Positions 1 to 10,812 of a stretch of DNA of 64,000 nucleotides are shown piece after piece. Position numbers and translations under genes: made by a program. Origin of the DNA: Vermamoeba vermiformis (taxonomy: Eukaryota > Tubulinea > Echinamoebida); contig JBEWZL010000064.1 in assembly GCA_045837725.1 (NCBI GenBank), positions 62,001-126,000 on the forward strand, written 5' to 3'. Below the pieces are notes generated by a model. That model was not told the DNA's origin and searched no databases. It saw only the letters and a list, made by a program, of their open reading frames with translations. Position 1 is the first letter of the stretch; every line of letters begins with the position of its first letter.

Positions 1-488
1 AGATCGGCTCATAAATAGTGCTACGCCTAGTTGTATGAACCATTGTGATGCAAGCACGAATAAATATACCACCTAAATAAAATAATTCAGGAAATTGCGA
101 GCGAGAGATCGATCTGGATGTCTGGAGCGATCTCTGGCGGTATTCCGCCTAAAAAATTCAAATAATTTTTATCTTGTAGTACACGTACCAGCCAAGCATA
201 ATACAGAGCGGATCCATCGGCTGTAGGCTTCGGCAGTAAATTTATGACAACGACCGCGACATATGTGAACGTCGCCAATAATACAAAATTATAATATAGA
301 GATATGTGGATCTCTAGGGTACTTCGCAGTTTAAATAATAAATATAATATAGAGAATAGGGTGAGCACGATAATAGCCGTTTCAAATACGGCCAGTCGAT
401 ATTGACCAATCTGCACTGTATACGAGACTATATGGCAGCACCCTATTGTATCATTCAATGACGTGCATGCGTCCTCGAGCTGAGGCAT
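1..488 (-). CDS. multi-pass membrane protein, N-terminal part (runs off left edge)
   Basis: Exon 1 (488-189) starts at ATG 488 and encodes about 100 residues with two hydrophobic segments, near residues 33-52 and 63-85. Unspliced it would stop at 87. A GTACGT donor at 188 and a TTTTTTAG acceptor ending at 149 define a 40-nt intron; removing it keeps the frame open to base 1, adding about 49 residues including another hydrophobic stretch (PELFYLGGIFIRACIT). I therefore read it as the first two exons of a larger polytopic protein. The family is not recognised; a seven-TM protein is possible but unproven. Confidence 0.6.
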
Positions 489-1036
489 TGATTTCCTTTT
501 GACAGACGAAGAAGAGTTAGATCGAATAAAATGTCAGGACAGGGGAATATTTTGAGTCTTATGGCGTTTACATATAAAATATTAGCTATTAATATTGTTA
601 CTTGATTTTTAAATTGATTAAATGAGAAACATTAACTCGGTTTTGAAATCTATTACGAAACATAATCAATAATTTGCATAATAATTATTCCCATTATTTT
701 AGCTGTTAAAATAATTTACTACATCGCATTATTATCGATAAAATTACTTACTATTGCTAATCTACAAAGCTTGTTTTTTAACGTTGAATATCGGCCATAA
801 AAATCAAAATATGCTACCTAAAGACACTCCACACGTGCAACTGTGTGCTATTGATCATTTGTCAAGCATAAGACAACATTGCTAAATTCGTTCTTCTTTT
901 CGAAATTTGGGCACGTGGCTTCAGAAGCTCCGAACATTCGAGTTTCAAAATTCGAGAACAGCTACCACAAATGCTACAAAATAACTAATAGCGAAAGCAT
1001 GATTTTAGTGCTTTGTTTTTATGTACATTTATCGAT
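489..1036. other. intergenic, AT-rich
   Basis: No coding exon or RNA gene recognised. It lies between the start of the left-edge membrane protein gene and the 3' end of hydrolase A, so it should hold the former's promoter and the latter's 3' UTR. Confidence 0.5.
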
Positions 1037-2500
1037 TTACAGTTTGCTTTGAAGGATCTCGGCTTTTAAAGGTAACAATGCCTATTGTCGACATTAATGA
1101 ACTGTCTTGTTATGTATATACAATTATAGTTATCGTACCTCTACGGCTCGCTGCGCTAATATTTCAGGGATCTGCTGCGGCAAGAAATGATCGTTCTGCG
1201 GGAACATTTCTTTGTGGAATTCTTTGGCATTCGTAATACCATTTAAAGTTATATGCGAGTACTGCTCAGTCCACCAACTCTTGCCTCCGTACCACAGAAA
1301 CACTCGATTAGTCAACTTGTCCAAGTGTTGATTGAGGCCTGTTACGCCGCCCATTCTAAAGAATCCTGCTTCTGTGGCAGGCGCGCACTTCAAGAACAGC
1401 TTTCCGCTCGACGGGTCTTCTCTATAATATAATACCATTAGCTCGAGTGTGGTAACATAAGAGTGCTGGAAGACCAAAATGACACGTGTCATCAACATGT
1501 TCCCTGGAGCTCGTTTGAAGGACCGTACGAATTTCTCAATCGTCTTATGTAATATTATTAAGTTGTTATACGTACTTGAGTCCTTTGGTCATGTGAAGAT
1601 CAAAGATTCGCTTCTCCCATGTTGCGTACAACTCTTTCTTGCTTTTGAAGTTCTCGATCGCTTCTTGCATATTGTTGAACGACTCTTTTCTCTTCGCTGC
1701 TCTAATCGAAAATACAAAGTCATTTGCGTTGTATGGTGGGCCTGGCAGTATGACAGGCTCTGTTAATAGCAGCGTGTGGAACGTGCCCTTCGATATAATC
1801 TGCACACCGTCAGTTTAACAGCCGATCAAGCAATAAATGCGTACCTCTGCTGCGACTAGTGCTGCTGCTCCAAAGCTGTGTCCCATACCAACAAATGTCA
1901 ACGGACCTTTATATTTCTCTTTCAGGGCATTTATCACGAGTAATGTATCGATGGCGCTGATCCTAAAGAAAAAAATCGTGTGAATTAGACGCATGAAGAA
2001 AGATATAATATTTAAGCATTAGTACGCACCACCAATCTTGCATGTGCGGGTTTTCACCGAGCAAACTGTCACCGTGGCCTCGGTAATCAATGGTCGTTAT
2101 AGTCCAATCAAAACCAAGTTTACGCATATCATCGATTATAGGCTCCCATAGCTCTTTATGGAGTCCGTTTGCGTGGGCCTGAAAAAAAAATCAGATCACG
2201 GAGCGGAAGGTACGGCTACAGATCCCAACGTTTGGAAGTATTACCAAATGTCGAAAAGAATTATTTAAGCCAGTTTAAGCAATCGATACCATTAAAAGGA
2301 ACGATGACTTGAGCCATAATTTTAATAATTGAAAACTCAACAACAAAAAAATCAGAAAAATGTCGCTTAGGCAATTATAATTTAGAAAAGTGATCGCGTA
2401 CCATAATTAAGTGGTGCGTATTTCTTCCTTTGAATGTTTTAACCGCGAGTTGGATCCCTCCTCCAACAAGAACAGACCAATTCTCTACTTTATCTGCCAT
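1037..2500 (-). CDS. alpha/beta-hydrolase A with C-terminal SKL peroxisomal signal
   Basis: Six exons give a protein of about 300 residues. The start is ATG 2500 (MADKVENWSVLVGGG). Landmarks are HANGLHKELWEP, DYRGHGDS, the nucleophile elbow GHSFG near residue 110, and NDHF with the likely catalytic His near the end. The usual acid position after the strand-7 motif reads WYGGKSWW rather than a GxxD form, so the third triad residue is unclear. If the last intron (1138-1082; acceptor CAATAG) is retained the protein ends EVR-stop. When it is spliced, a 45-nt exon adds 14 residues ending in SKL, a canonical PTS1. It is divergent with the ADP/ATP carrier (294 bp between start codons) and paralogous to the gene at 4151-5514. 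Substrate unknown; a peroxisomal lipase or esterase role, as for yeast Lpx1, is only an analogy. Confidence 0.85.
2191..2226 (-). other. conserved intronic element, copy 1
   Basis: This segment of intron 1 of hydrolase A, just upstream of its 3' splice site, matches 5206-5241 in intron 1 of the paralogue at 33 of 36 positions, whereas the remaining intron sequence looks unrelated. Its core is TCAGATCACGGAGCGGAAGG on the plus strand. Function unknown; a splicing element, a small intronic RNA or recent gene conversion are all possible. Confidence 0.6.
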
Positions 2501-2793
2501 TGAACTATTTATGTTGTTTACTCGCGTGGGTGATAATTTAAAACAGAATTTTATGGTTGAGCTTCGAAGCACAGACTGACTTCCGAAATTTCTTCTTCCG
2601 GCGTTCTACGTTTTGTGCACCATCTTCAGTCCGATCGTAAGTTGATTAGTTTTCCTCCAGTCCATTGTGTTTAGAAAGTGCCCAGTTTCGTGCACGAAAA
2701 TCACTAGGGACTGAAATATCTCGAAATTTTCCTTGGCCACTGAACTCAATTTGGCCCAGAAAAAATTTTCAGTAAAACGTAACGCTTAACGAT

Positions 2794-3804
2794 ATGGCTG
2801 ACAAAGATCACAACACGAGGGGCGGTTTTGTTGCGGATTTATTCGTGGGTGGTGTAGCAGCCGCTCTCGCAAAGACAGCTGTTGCTCCTGTTGAGCGAAT
2901 GAGGCTTTTGATTTCTTACCCGGTAGGCAGTCTCGTAATTTAAATAATGTTTTTGTGTATTTTTTTCTACATATTGTAAAACAGATCTGAATATTTGTCT
3001 CACTAACTAGTAATTCAGTACTATATGAAGCCATCTCTTCTGGACCCGATCAAATTTTTCCCCAGAGTTATCAAGGAAGAAGGAATTTCCGCATTGTGGC
3101 GAGGAAATCTGGTTAATGTTGTTCGTTACGTGCCGAATCAAGCCTTAAACTTCGCCTTCAAGGACTACTTCAAGAAAATGTTCGGCTACACCAAGGACAA
3201 GGACGGCTACTGGAAGTGGTTCACCGGTAACTTGGCTTCTGGTGGTGCTGCTGGTGCTGCTTCTTTGGCCTTCGTCTACTCTGTGGACTATGCCCGTACT
3301 CGTTTGGCTAACGACAACAAGTATGCCAAGAAGGGTGGTACTCGTCAATTCAATGGTCTCGCCGACTTCTACAAGAAGACCCTCGCTTCTGAAGGTGTTG
3401 CTGGATTGTACCGTGGTTTCATCATTTCTTGTGTTGGTGTCATCGTCTACCGGGGTTTGTACTTCGGTATGTTCGATTCCTTGAAGCCCGTGCTCTTGAC
3501 TGGCAACATGAAGGACTCCTTCATCGCCTCCTTCTTCTTGGGTTGGGGTGTCACCATCGGTGCTGGTATCGCTTCTTACCCGATCGATACTGTCCGCAGA
3601 CGTATGATGATGACTTATGGTGAAGCTGTCAAGTACAAGAGCTCTATGCACGCCCTCGTTGAAATCACCAAGAAGGAAGGTACTAGGTCTCTCTTCAAGG
3701 GCGCTGGTGCCAACATTTTGAGAGCCGTCGCTGGTGCCGGTGTCTTGGCCGGTTACGACAAGTTGCAAATGATCTTCGGCAGGAACCCTGAAGACCTACG
3801 GTAG
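2794..3804 (+). CDS. mitochondrial ADP/ATP carrier (adenine nucleotide translocase)
   Basis: Two exons (2794-2922, 3019-3804) join in phase 0 to a 304-residue protein, the normal length for the family. The ANT signature RRRMMM is present ([12 protein letters not shown]), together with the carrier motifs APVERMRLL in repeat 1, SVDYARTRL in repeat 2 and YPIDTVRRR in repeat 3. It exchanges matrix ATP for cytosolic ADP across the inner membrane. The coding sequence is noticeably GC-richer and more codon-biased (AAG, GGT, GTC, TTG) than its neighbours, as expected for high expression. An AATAAA-like polyadenylation signal follows near 3871. The intron ends with CACTAAC then CAG. Confidence 0.97.
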
Positions 3805-3882
3805 CGGTGGTGGTGGGTAAATTTATTTGTAAATGAACTTCCACTCGATTGCAATTGTATCGTGAATATTCAATAAAACCCT

Positions 3883-4111
3883 GGTGCTTCTTATCCAATT
3901 GACGTGACGCGAAGACACACCACGGAGATTACCAACAACCAAGTGAAGTACCACAGTTCAATGCACGCTGTTGTGGAACTTGTCAAGCAGACAGGTGTCA
4001 AGTCTTTGTTCAAAGTGTTGGCGTACACTACTGCGATCACTCGCCGGTGCTGCAGCATTGGCTTGCTACGACTTGATGCAGAAGATTTGTAAGCAAGACC
4101 CACAGTACTAG
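3883..4111 (+). pseudogene. relic of a second ADP/ATP carrier C-terminus
   Basis: About 76 codons match the end of the intact carrier just upstream: YPIDVTRRH, then KYHSSMHAVVELVKQTG (intact: [17 protein letters not shown]), KSLFK, then after a frame change near 4012-4027 LLRSLAGAAALACYD (intact: [15 protein letters not shown]). It ends at TAG 4109-4111. The RRRMMM signature is lost (RRHTTE), no N-terminal portion exists, and at least one frameshift is present. It looks like the decayed end of a former tandem carrier gene abutting the polyadenylation region of the intact one. Confidence 0.8.
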
Positions 4112-4150
4112 GTAAATAAAGAAGGGCCTAACGTACCCTTGCTCGAGTAT

Positions 4151-5514
4151 TTACAACTTGCTTCGTGTTGTCAGCTGCAACAATGGAGTCAATGCCTAAG
4201 ATCGGTTAGAATGGTAAGAATATCGAATTTGAAAGGCACGTACTTCTAAAGTCTTTTCGGCGATGATTACAGGCTTCTGTTGTGGGATGAAAGTGGTCAG
4301 TGTTCAAGAACTCTTCGGCGAAGAACTCCTTGGCGTGTCTCAGCTCAGTGTACAGCACTGGAATGAACGCTGATGGCCACCAACTCTTCTCGCCGTACCA
4401 AATAAACACTCGGTTATTCAGTTTGTGCAAGTGTTTATCTAAGCCAACTGCTCCTCCGCTTTTGAAGCACCACTCCTCCGTTGATGGCGCGCACTTCAAG
4501 AACAGCTTTCCACTTGACGGATCCTCTCTATAGTATCATACCATCAGATCGAATCTTACAAAAATGTCGGCACATTAGATACGGAATTGATGACAGACGT
4601 ACCTGAGTCCTTTGGTCATGTGAAGATCAAAGCACCGTTTCTCCCATGTTGCGTACAACTCTTTCTTGCTCTTGAAGTTCTCGATCGCTTCTTGCATGTT
4701 GTTGAACGATTCTTTTCTCTTCGCTGCAATGACTGAGAACGGGAAGTCATCGACATTGTACGGTGCTGAACGGATCACGGGCTCGATCAAAAGCAACGTG
4801 TGGAACGTGCCTTTAGCTATTACCTAGTATGCCACAAGTAAGATCATGTACTGTCAATATTGTGCTATCATACATACCTCTGCTATCATGAGCACTGAGG
4901 CACCAAAACTGTGGCCGAGACCAACAAATGTTATCGGGCCTTTGTACTTTTCTTTCAGCGCATTTATCACTAACAATGTATCCAATGCACTTATCCTATT
5001 ATAGATATATTAAATTGATATCCGAGAGCAGTGAGCTACTTACCACCAATCCTGATGCGGAGGGTTTTCACCGAGCAAACTGTCACCGTGACCTCTGAAG
5101 TCAAAGGTCGTTATTGTCCAATCCAGACCACGGGCCCTTAGCTCGTCGATGATTGGCTCCCATAGCTCTTTATGAAGCCCATTAGCGTGTGTCTGAAAAA
5201 CAAAATCAGATCACGGAGCGGAAGGTACCGGGACAGATCCCGATTGATATTGCTGATTAATCATTCAAAAATAGACAATATAAATAATATTATTTAGTCC
5301 TATTGTTTGGAAGTTGCTTTACACGCTTAACGAATTTAAATTGCATCCATCAAACTTGCAACCTTGAGGGCAAACAAAGATATCTTTGTGATAAATTTAT
5401 TTTCATAATGCTTACCATAATTATGTGGTGCGAATCTCGTCCTTTGAATGTTTTAACCGCGAGTTGGATCCCGCCCCCAACAAGAACAGACCAATTTTCT
5501 ACGTTAGCTGCCAT
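4151..5514 (-). CDS. alpha/beta-hydrolase B, paralogue of A, with SKL end and an apparent frameshift
   Basis: Same exon plan as hydrolase A: ATG 5514 (MAANVENWSVLVGGG), THANGLHKELWEP, DFRGHGDS, nucleophile GHSFG, conserved block KRKESFNNMQEAIENF. The acid position again reads YGEKSWW. Near 4287-4293 one surplus base in the run TTTCATC shifts the frame directly after DHF. Reading on in the +1 frame restores IPQQKPVIIAEKTLE, matching A, followed by a 48-nt intron (4243-4196, branch CTAAC) and a last exon ending SKL-stop, as in A. So the tail is conserved but out of frame as written: either a single-base sequencing error or very recent inactivation. Divergent with the mitochondrial protein gene (165 bp between starts). 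Confidence 0.75.
5206..5241 (-). other. conserved intronic element, copy 2
   Basis: Partner of 2191-2226, in intron 1 of hydrolase B next to its 3' splice site; 33 of 36 bases are identical and the flanking intron sequence is unlike that of the paralogue. Confidence 0.6.
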
Positions 5515-5678
5515 TTCTCAATAAGTTAACTACCAAAAACTACAACCTTTTGATGTGTTGAACAGTATTTCACAATTAAAAAATTCACTCTAGGTCCAGA
5601 CGAGTCAAAATCCCTGGTTGGGCGAGCCAACTGCATTTTTTCACCGTAGATCGTGCAACAACACTAATTGTTCCATAA

Positions 5679-6679
5679 ATGCTTTCTAGGAATCACTTCA
5701 TACAAGTTGCACGTCTACTTACGTCTGGAAAGCGCGGTCTTTCTCGTGCTCAAAGATCGTGCATCAATGTCGTTACCTTTCGCCACTTTAACTCCTCAAT
5801 AAAGCCACAACAGAATGCTGAACAGCCTGAACAAAATATTACCAAGCCTCCAACACAAAATAAGCCCAAGAAATACTCTAACAAATTATTTGACCAAGTC
5901 AAATCCAAATCTCTTGGTAAACAGAAGAAAGACCCTGACACGCTTGTTTATGAATTGAAAAAGGATAACGGAAATGCTATTATGGCCAACACATTATTTA
6001 CTCTTGCGGCTGTAAGTTTATAACAAATAGATCTACTTTTTTCGTTCACGAATATTTATTTTAATACACACAGTTGAATGTTATCGTGCAAAATTAGTTG
6101 TATCATATTTATAACACGCATACATATATATTAAAAATATTTTGAGCAAATTTATTACTCGATGAAGTCACTAACAGATCTCAGTTTCCAGTACACGCAT
6201 GGGGCTTCATGACACTGACAGACAAGCACCTCCTCTTCTTCCCATTGTCATTTAGTATCTTATGGCTATATTACAGTATTAAAAAGGCCCACAGTCAAGT
6301 CAAGAGGCTAACTTTTGTTTCGATCCCCGTTGAACGTAAAACCGATCCAAAGCAAGCAGACTCAACGACTTATACGGAATATATTGACGGAGTTCAAATA
6401 ACAACATATAATGCCCTCGGTCGCGAGCGATCAGTCACAGTACCTCGACTGCAGATCAAGCCTCTGCTCGATGATGTCGATCAATCGGTGCCCATTCGTC
6501 ACTTCAAAGTGATGGAGAAGACCGCGCTGCCCTATCTCAGTGCCGAGGAGAACAGTTCTATTGAAAAAGCAAATACGAATAAGAATTCTCTAGTGCGTGC
6601 CACTCAGTACTCGATCGACTTGAAGAAAGGCGAGACAAAACGGCCAGATCTGTTTACTTTGTTCTTGCATGGCATGTAA
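5679..6679 (+). CDS. mitochondrial two-TM membrane protein
   Basis: Two exons (5679-6011, 6185-6679) join in phase 0 to about 275 residues. The N-terminus (MLSRNHFIQVARLLTSGKRG) is basic and free of acidic residues, as in mitochondrial presequences. A charged linker follows, then two hydrophobic segments, one across the splice junction (ANTLFTLAAFPVHAWGF) and one after it (LLFFPLSFSILWLYYSI), then a soluble C-terminal half. The layout recalls small inner-membrane assembly factors such as TMEM223 or TMEM186, but I could not confirm a family. Mitochondrial location is inferred from the presequence. Confidence 0.75.
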
Positions 6680-6924
6680 TGGTCTTAGTAAGATATACAG
6701 ATGTAAATAAACGAAATTTCAGCACATTCCTGTCCCGTTTTCGTCCGATCTTCGAAATTGAAGGGATCGCGCAATTTTATTTGAAAGGCGCCTTTTCAAA
6801 GGACATATTTAAGCCGAATTCAGATTACATGGTGCTTTAAAATCTTTGTTGGTTGCATAAGAAACTGTTTGAGTCATTAGCGACATTTATAACTATTTTT
6901 TTTGATCGGTGACAACAGCCCACG

Positions 6925-9900
6925 ATGGATTTGATGTCGCAGTGGCAGCAAAGCGAGATGTTCTCGCAGGGGCTCAATCCTCAAGAAGATGTGAGGAACA
7001 TCGAGGATGAGAACCCTATTTTTAAGACCACTCGCGTCGACTTTGAACCTCCACATGAAATCTGCTCATTGGTCACCAGCAATAATACTCTTATAATGGG
7101 CTTTACAAACTCACATATTATTCGATTGAATTTGGCTGATGCCGAGGAGCTTGAAGGTAAGTATTGATTAATTATGAAAATTCAAACGAAATATGTAAAA
7201 AATAATTTCAAAGCATATTAACGTGCGTTACAAGCGCAAAAATTATAACCAGTAATCACCTAAATAATACTCATTTTTTCCCATTACTTGCAATTAATTG
7301 AATCGATCTGTCAGATCTAAATATCTTCCAATCAAATTTAATCCGAATAATTAAAAAACTAACGATTGTATAATAAATCATAGCAAATTGCATTTCTAAT
7401 AATTATTATTACACAGATATTGAAATATCCAAGAAGCCAAACCAGATTCGCGAGCTGTTTCTTGATCCAACAGGCAATCACCTTGTTATAGCCTCAGTAT
7501 CAGATGAAAATTATTATATTCACTCGAGCTGGAAGAAACCAAAGCTATTAAGCAAATTGAAGGGCGAATCCATCACCGCGATTGCTTGGGACAAAAATAA
7601 TCGAGACACAATGGCCACTCATGCATTTTTAGTGGGCACGGCTACTGGTCAGATTATAGAGACCTCTATTGAAGCCAAGGAACATTTCTTCGTCGCTGGC
7701 AAAGAAAAATACGCCAAGGTACTGCACACGATCCCGCCAGACAATCGTGGCAAAGTGTGGCCTATTACTGGCTTGTATTGGTACGTCAATATATGATATA
7801 TCACATAATTTCCAAATATTTTGTGGCCTCGTGTTCAAATTGTCAGATCAGCTACTTACAGCAAGATTTTTATAATAGGGAGAGATATGCCCAACAAGGC
7901 GCTAGTATTGACATGTCAGGCCCGGTGTCTAATAACGATGGCGTGCCTGAGCCTTCACAAAGACTCGTTGTGTTCGCGTCCACAGCGCGTATCATCCACC
8001 AGTTCATCGGTGGTCCGTCACTCGAGGCCTTGTTTGCCAAGTACGAACAAATGCCTGGATATCAATTAGAGCCGCCAGGTACGTGTCATAATATCTTATC
8101 GCAGCCTTGACTGTGCTTCACAACGCTTGAAAAATCTTTCCAAAAAAGGCAAGTCTAACGAGTACTTCGCAGAGGGTCCGCTCGACTACAGCTCGTTGCA
8201 CATCTTCGCTAAGAAGATCAAAGAAGGTGTGCCGCCACTGCCAGCCTTGGCTTGTTTGATGGGCCCTGGTATCTTCCGCGGTGACATTATGTTTTCAGCA
8301 CACGCAGACTCACCTACTGGTCTGCTGTCTGACACCAACCTCGTGGCCCTCGAACAAATTACAGTTAAAGAAACCGTGCCTGAGCCCAAGCCTACTAACA
8401 CGAGAGATGTTGGTCTCAATCGATTGGGTGACGCTTTTGCTGGTGAGTATACATTCTCATACTATTCAAGACACAACGCTAATCCTTGTCTCTCTCTGCA
8501 GGCGTTGGTCTTAACAACAATAACAACACCAATCAACGACGAGGACAGCCTCAAGCGACGCTGCAGCTACCACTGGCCATGTGCGTGTCAGCGTTCCACT
8601 TCTTGCTCTTGTTCCAAAACAAGGTCACCGCAGTGTCCACCCTCAACACTGAGCCACAATGGGAGCACGTGTTCCGCACATTTGACAACAAGCCCTTGAA
8701 GATGAAGGGTCTCGCACGTGATCCTATGCACGGCGTGACATTTGTGTACAGCGCCAATCACGTGTTTGAAGTGCACGTGTCTGACGAGGACCGCAATGTG
8801 TGGAAGATGTACTTGCAGAAGAAACAATTTGACGCCGCGATTAGTTTCTGCAAAGAGCCCTGGCAACGCGACATTGTGTACACGGCACAAGCTGAACACT
8901 TGTTCAATGGCAAGCAGTACGAGGACGCAGCAGTCTACTACGCTAAAACAACAAAATCATTCGAGGAAATCACGCTCAAATTTATTCACATTGGTCAACG
9001 CGATGCTTTGAGAACGTTCTTGAAGCAGAAATTGAACTTTATCAAGACCCGCGAAGTGACGCAATTAACCATCATTTGCACGTGGTTGACTGAGATGTAT
9101 TTGAACAAACTCAACGACCTCGAGACGAACAACAACTTGACGGCCATGCGTGCCATCGAGGACGAGTTCAAAGAGTTCATGACGCGGTACCACGAGTTCA
9201 TGAACCCGAGCACGACCTTCAATCTCATGAGCAGTCACGGCAGAACTAATTCGCTTTTGTTCTATGCCAACTTGATCAAGGACACGGAACGAGGTATGTT
9301 TCATATGAACGAGAGTTGTACGATGTTTATTAACGACTGGTGCAGTGCTGGTGCATCACATCAATCAAAACCGATACAAAGAGGCCATTGAAGTGTTGAA
9401 ACAGCGTGAGAATGAGCTCAAGGACCCGAGCTCGCACGGCATTTATTACAAATACGCCTCGGCTTTGTTAGTCCACGAGCCCAGTCTGACCACAGCGCTG
9501 TTGATCAAGAGTCCTTGGCTCGAGCCGCGCTTGTTGTTGCCAGCCTGGATGCATTATCAACAACAGCTGCAAGTGACACGCAAGGCCCCGATTGGATTCA
9601 AGGCCACGGGAGTGAAGAGCAACAATGTGGACCTGAACGTGCAAGAGAACTACGCCGTGAAGTACTTTGAATGGGCCGTGACGCGCTTGAAGAGCACTGA
9701 CATGGCCGTGCACAACTACTTGTTGTCACTTTACGTGGAATTGCCCGATCAAGCACCGCTCATCAGCTTCATCAAGCAGCGCGACACTTACTTTGACTTA
9801 GAGTACGCGCTTCGTTTGTGCACCAAGTACAACAAGACACACGCTTGCGTGCTATTGTACAGGTAAGTCAACTTTGAAACTTGAAACTTGCGAGCAGATC

Positions 9901-10770
9901 TAACCAGATCTGAAATAGTAAAATGGGCATGTACGAAGAGGCAGTTGACTTGGCACTCAAAGTCGATATTGAGCTCGCCAGACAGAATGCTAACATGCCT
10001 GAAGACGACGTTGAACTGCGCAAGAAGTTGTGGCTGAGAATTGCTCGTCACGTGGTCGAAGAAGAGAAGAACATTAAGAAGGCAATGAACGTGTTGAATG
10101 ACTGCGATCTCTTGAAGATTGAAGACATTTTGCCGTTCTTCCCTGACTTCGTGCTGATCGATGACTTCAAGGTACGGCCCGTCTATTCGAGTGACACGTG
10201 TCACTTTGTATTTTTTCACGTGTCATCACAAAGTTCAGATCTGACGTGTCATTGTATTAATAGGAAGAAATTTGCCACTCACTCGAAGACTACAACAAGC
10301 ACATTGAGGACTTGAAGACAGAAATGGTGTCCGCGACGAACAGTGCTGAGCTCATTCGCAAGGACATCAAAGATCTGCGCAACAAGTACGGCTTTGTCAC
10401 TGGTGCTCAAAAGTGCGAAGTGTGCCGATACCCCGTGCTCACGCGCTCGTTCTATCTCTTCCCTTGCCAACACGTGTTCCACACTTCGTGCTTGGTCGAT
10501 GAAATTTCAAAGCACCTTGATGCCGTCAAACTCCGTCGCTTGCAAGATCTGCAACGCCGAGTCAAAGAACTTGCGACTATTCAAGACAACGCGAATAACA
10601 ACGCGCCTAACGGAACTCTCAACGGTCTCTCAGAAGACGATCAAGTGCGCGAGGAGTTTGATCGCATGGTCGCCTCAGAGTGCATTTTGTGCGGTGACGT
10701 GATGATCAAATCAATTGTCAAGCCGTTCATCACCGCTGACGATGCAGATCTCAAGGGCTGGGAGATCTAA
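6925..10770 (+). CDS. VPS18: VPS18/Pep3, HOPS/CORVET core subunit
   Basis: Eight exons give about 1000 residues, the family length. The N-terminal half is the beta-propeller (SLVTSNNTLIMGF, SITAIAWD), followed by alpha-solenoid clathrin-like repeats (VWKMYLQKKQFDAAISFC, YFEWAVTRLKSTDMAVHNY). The C-terminal zinc RING has CEVC, FPCQHVFHTSCL and, after an insert, CILCGD. Introns have GTAAGT, GTACGT, GTGAGT, GTATGT and GTACGG donors. VPS18 tethers membranes at late endosomes and lysosomes through the HOPS and CORVET complexes. The intron at 10171-10261 holds three copies of an ACGTGTCA motif. Confidence 0.95.
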
Positions 10771-10812
10771 AACAAATTCTTTTTGTGAATAAAAATTTGC
10801 TCGTTCAATTTA

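Noticed and set aside
3145-3768. 207-codon frame opposite the ADP/ATP carrier
   Set aside because: Shadow of the carrier; no start context or family similarity.
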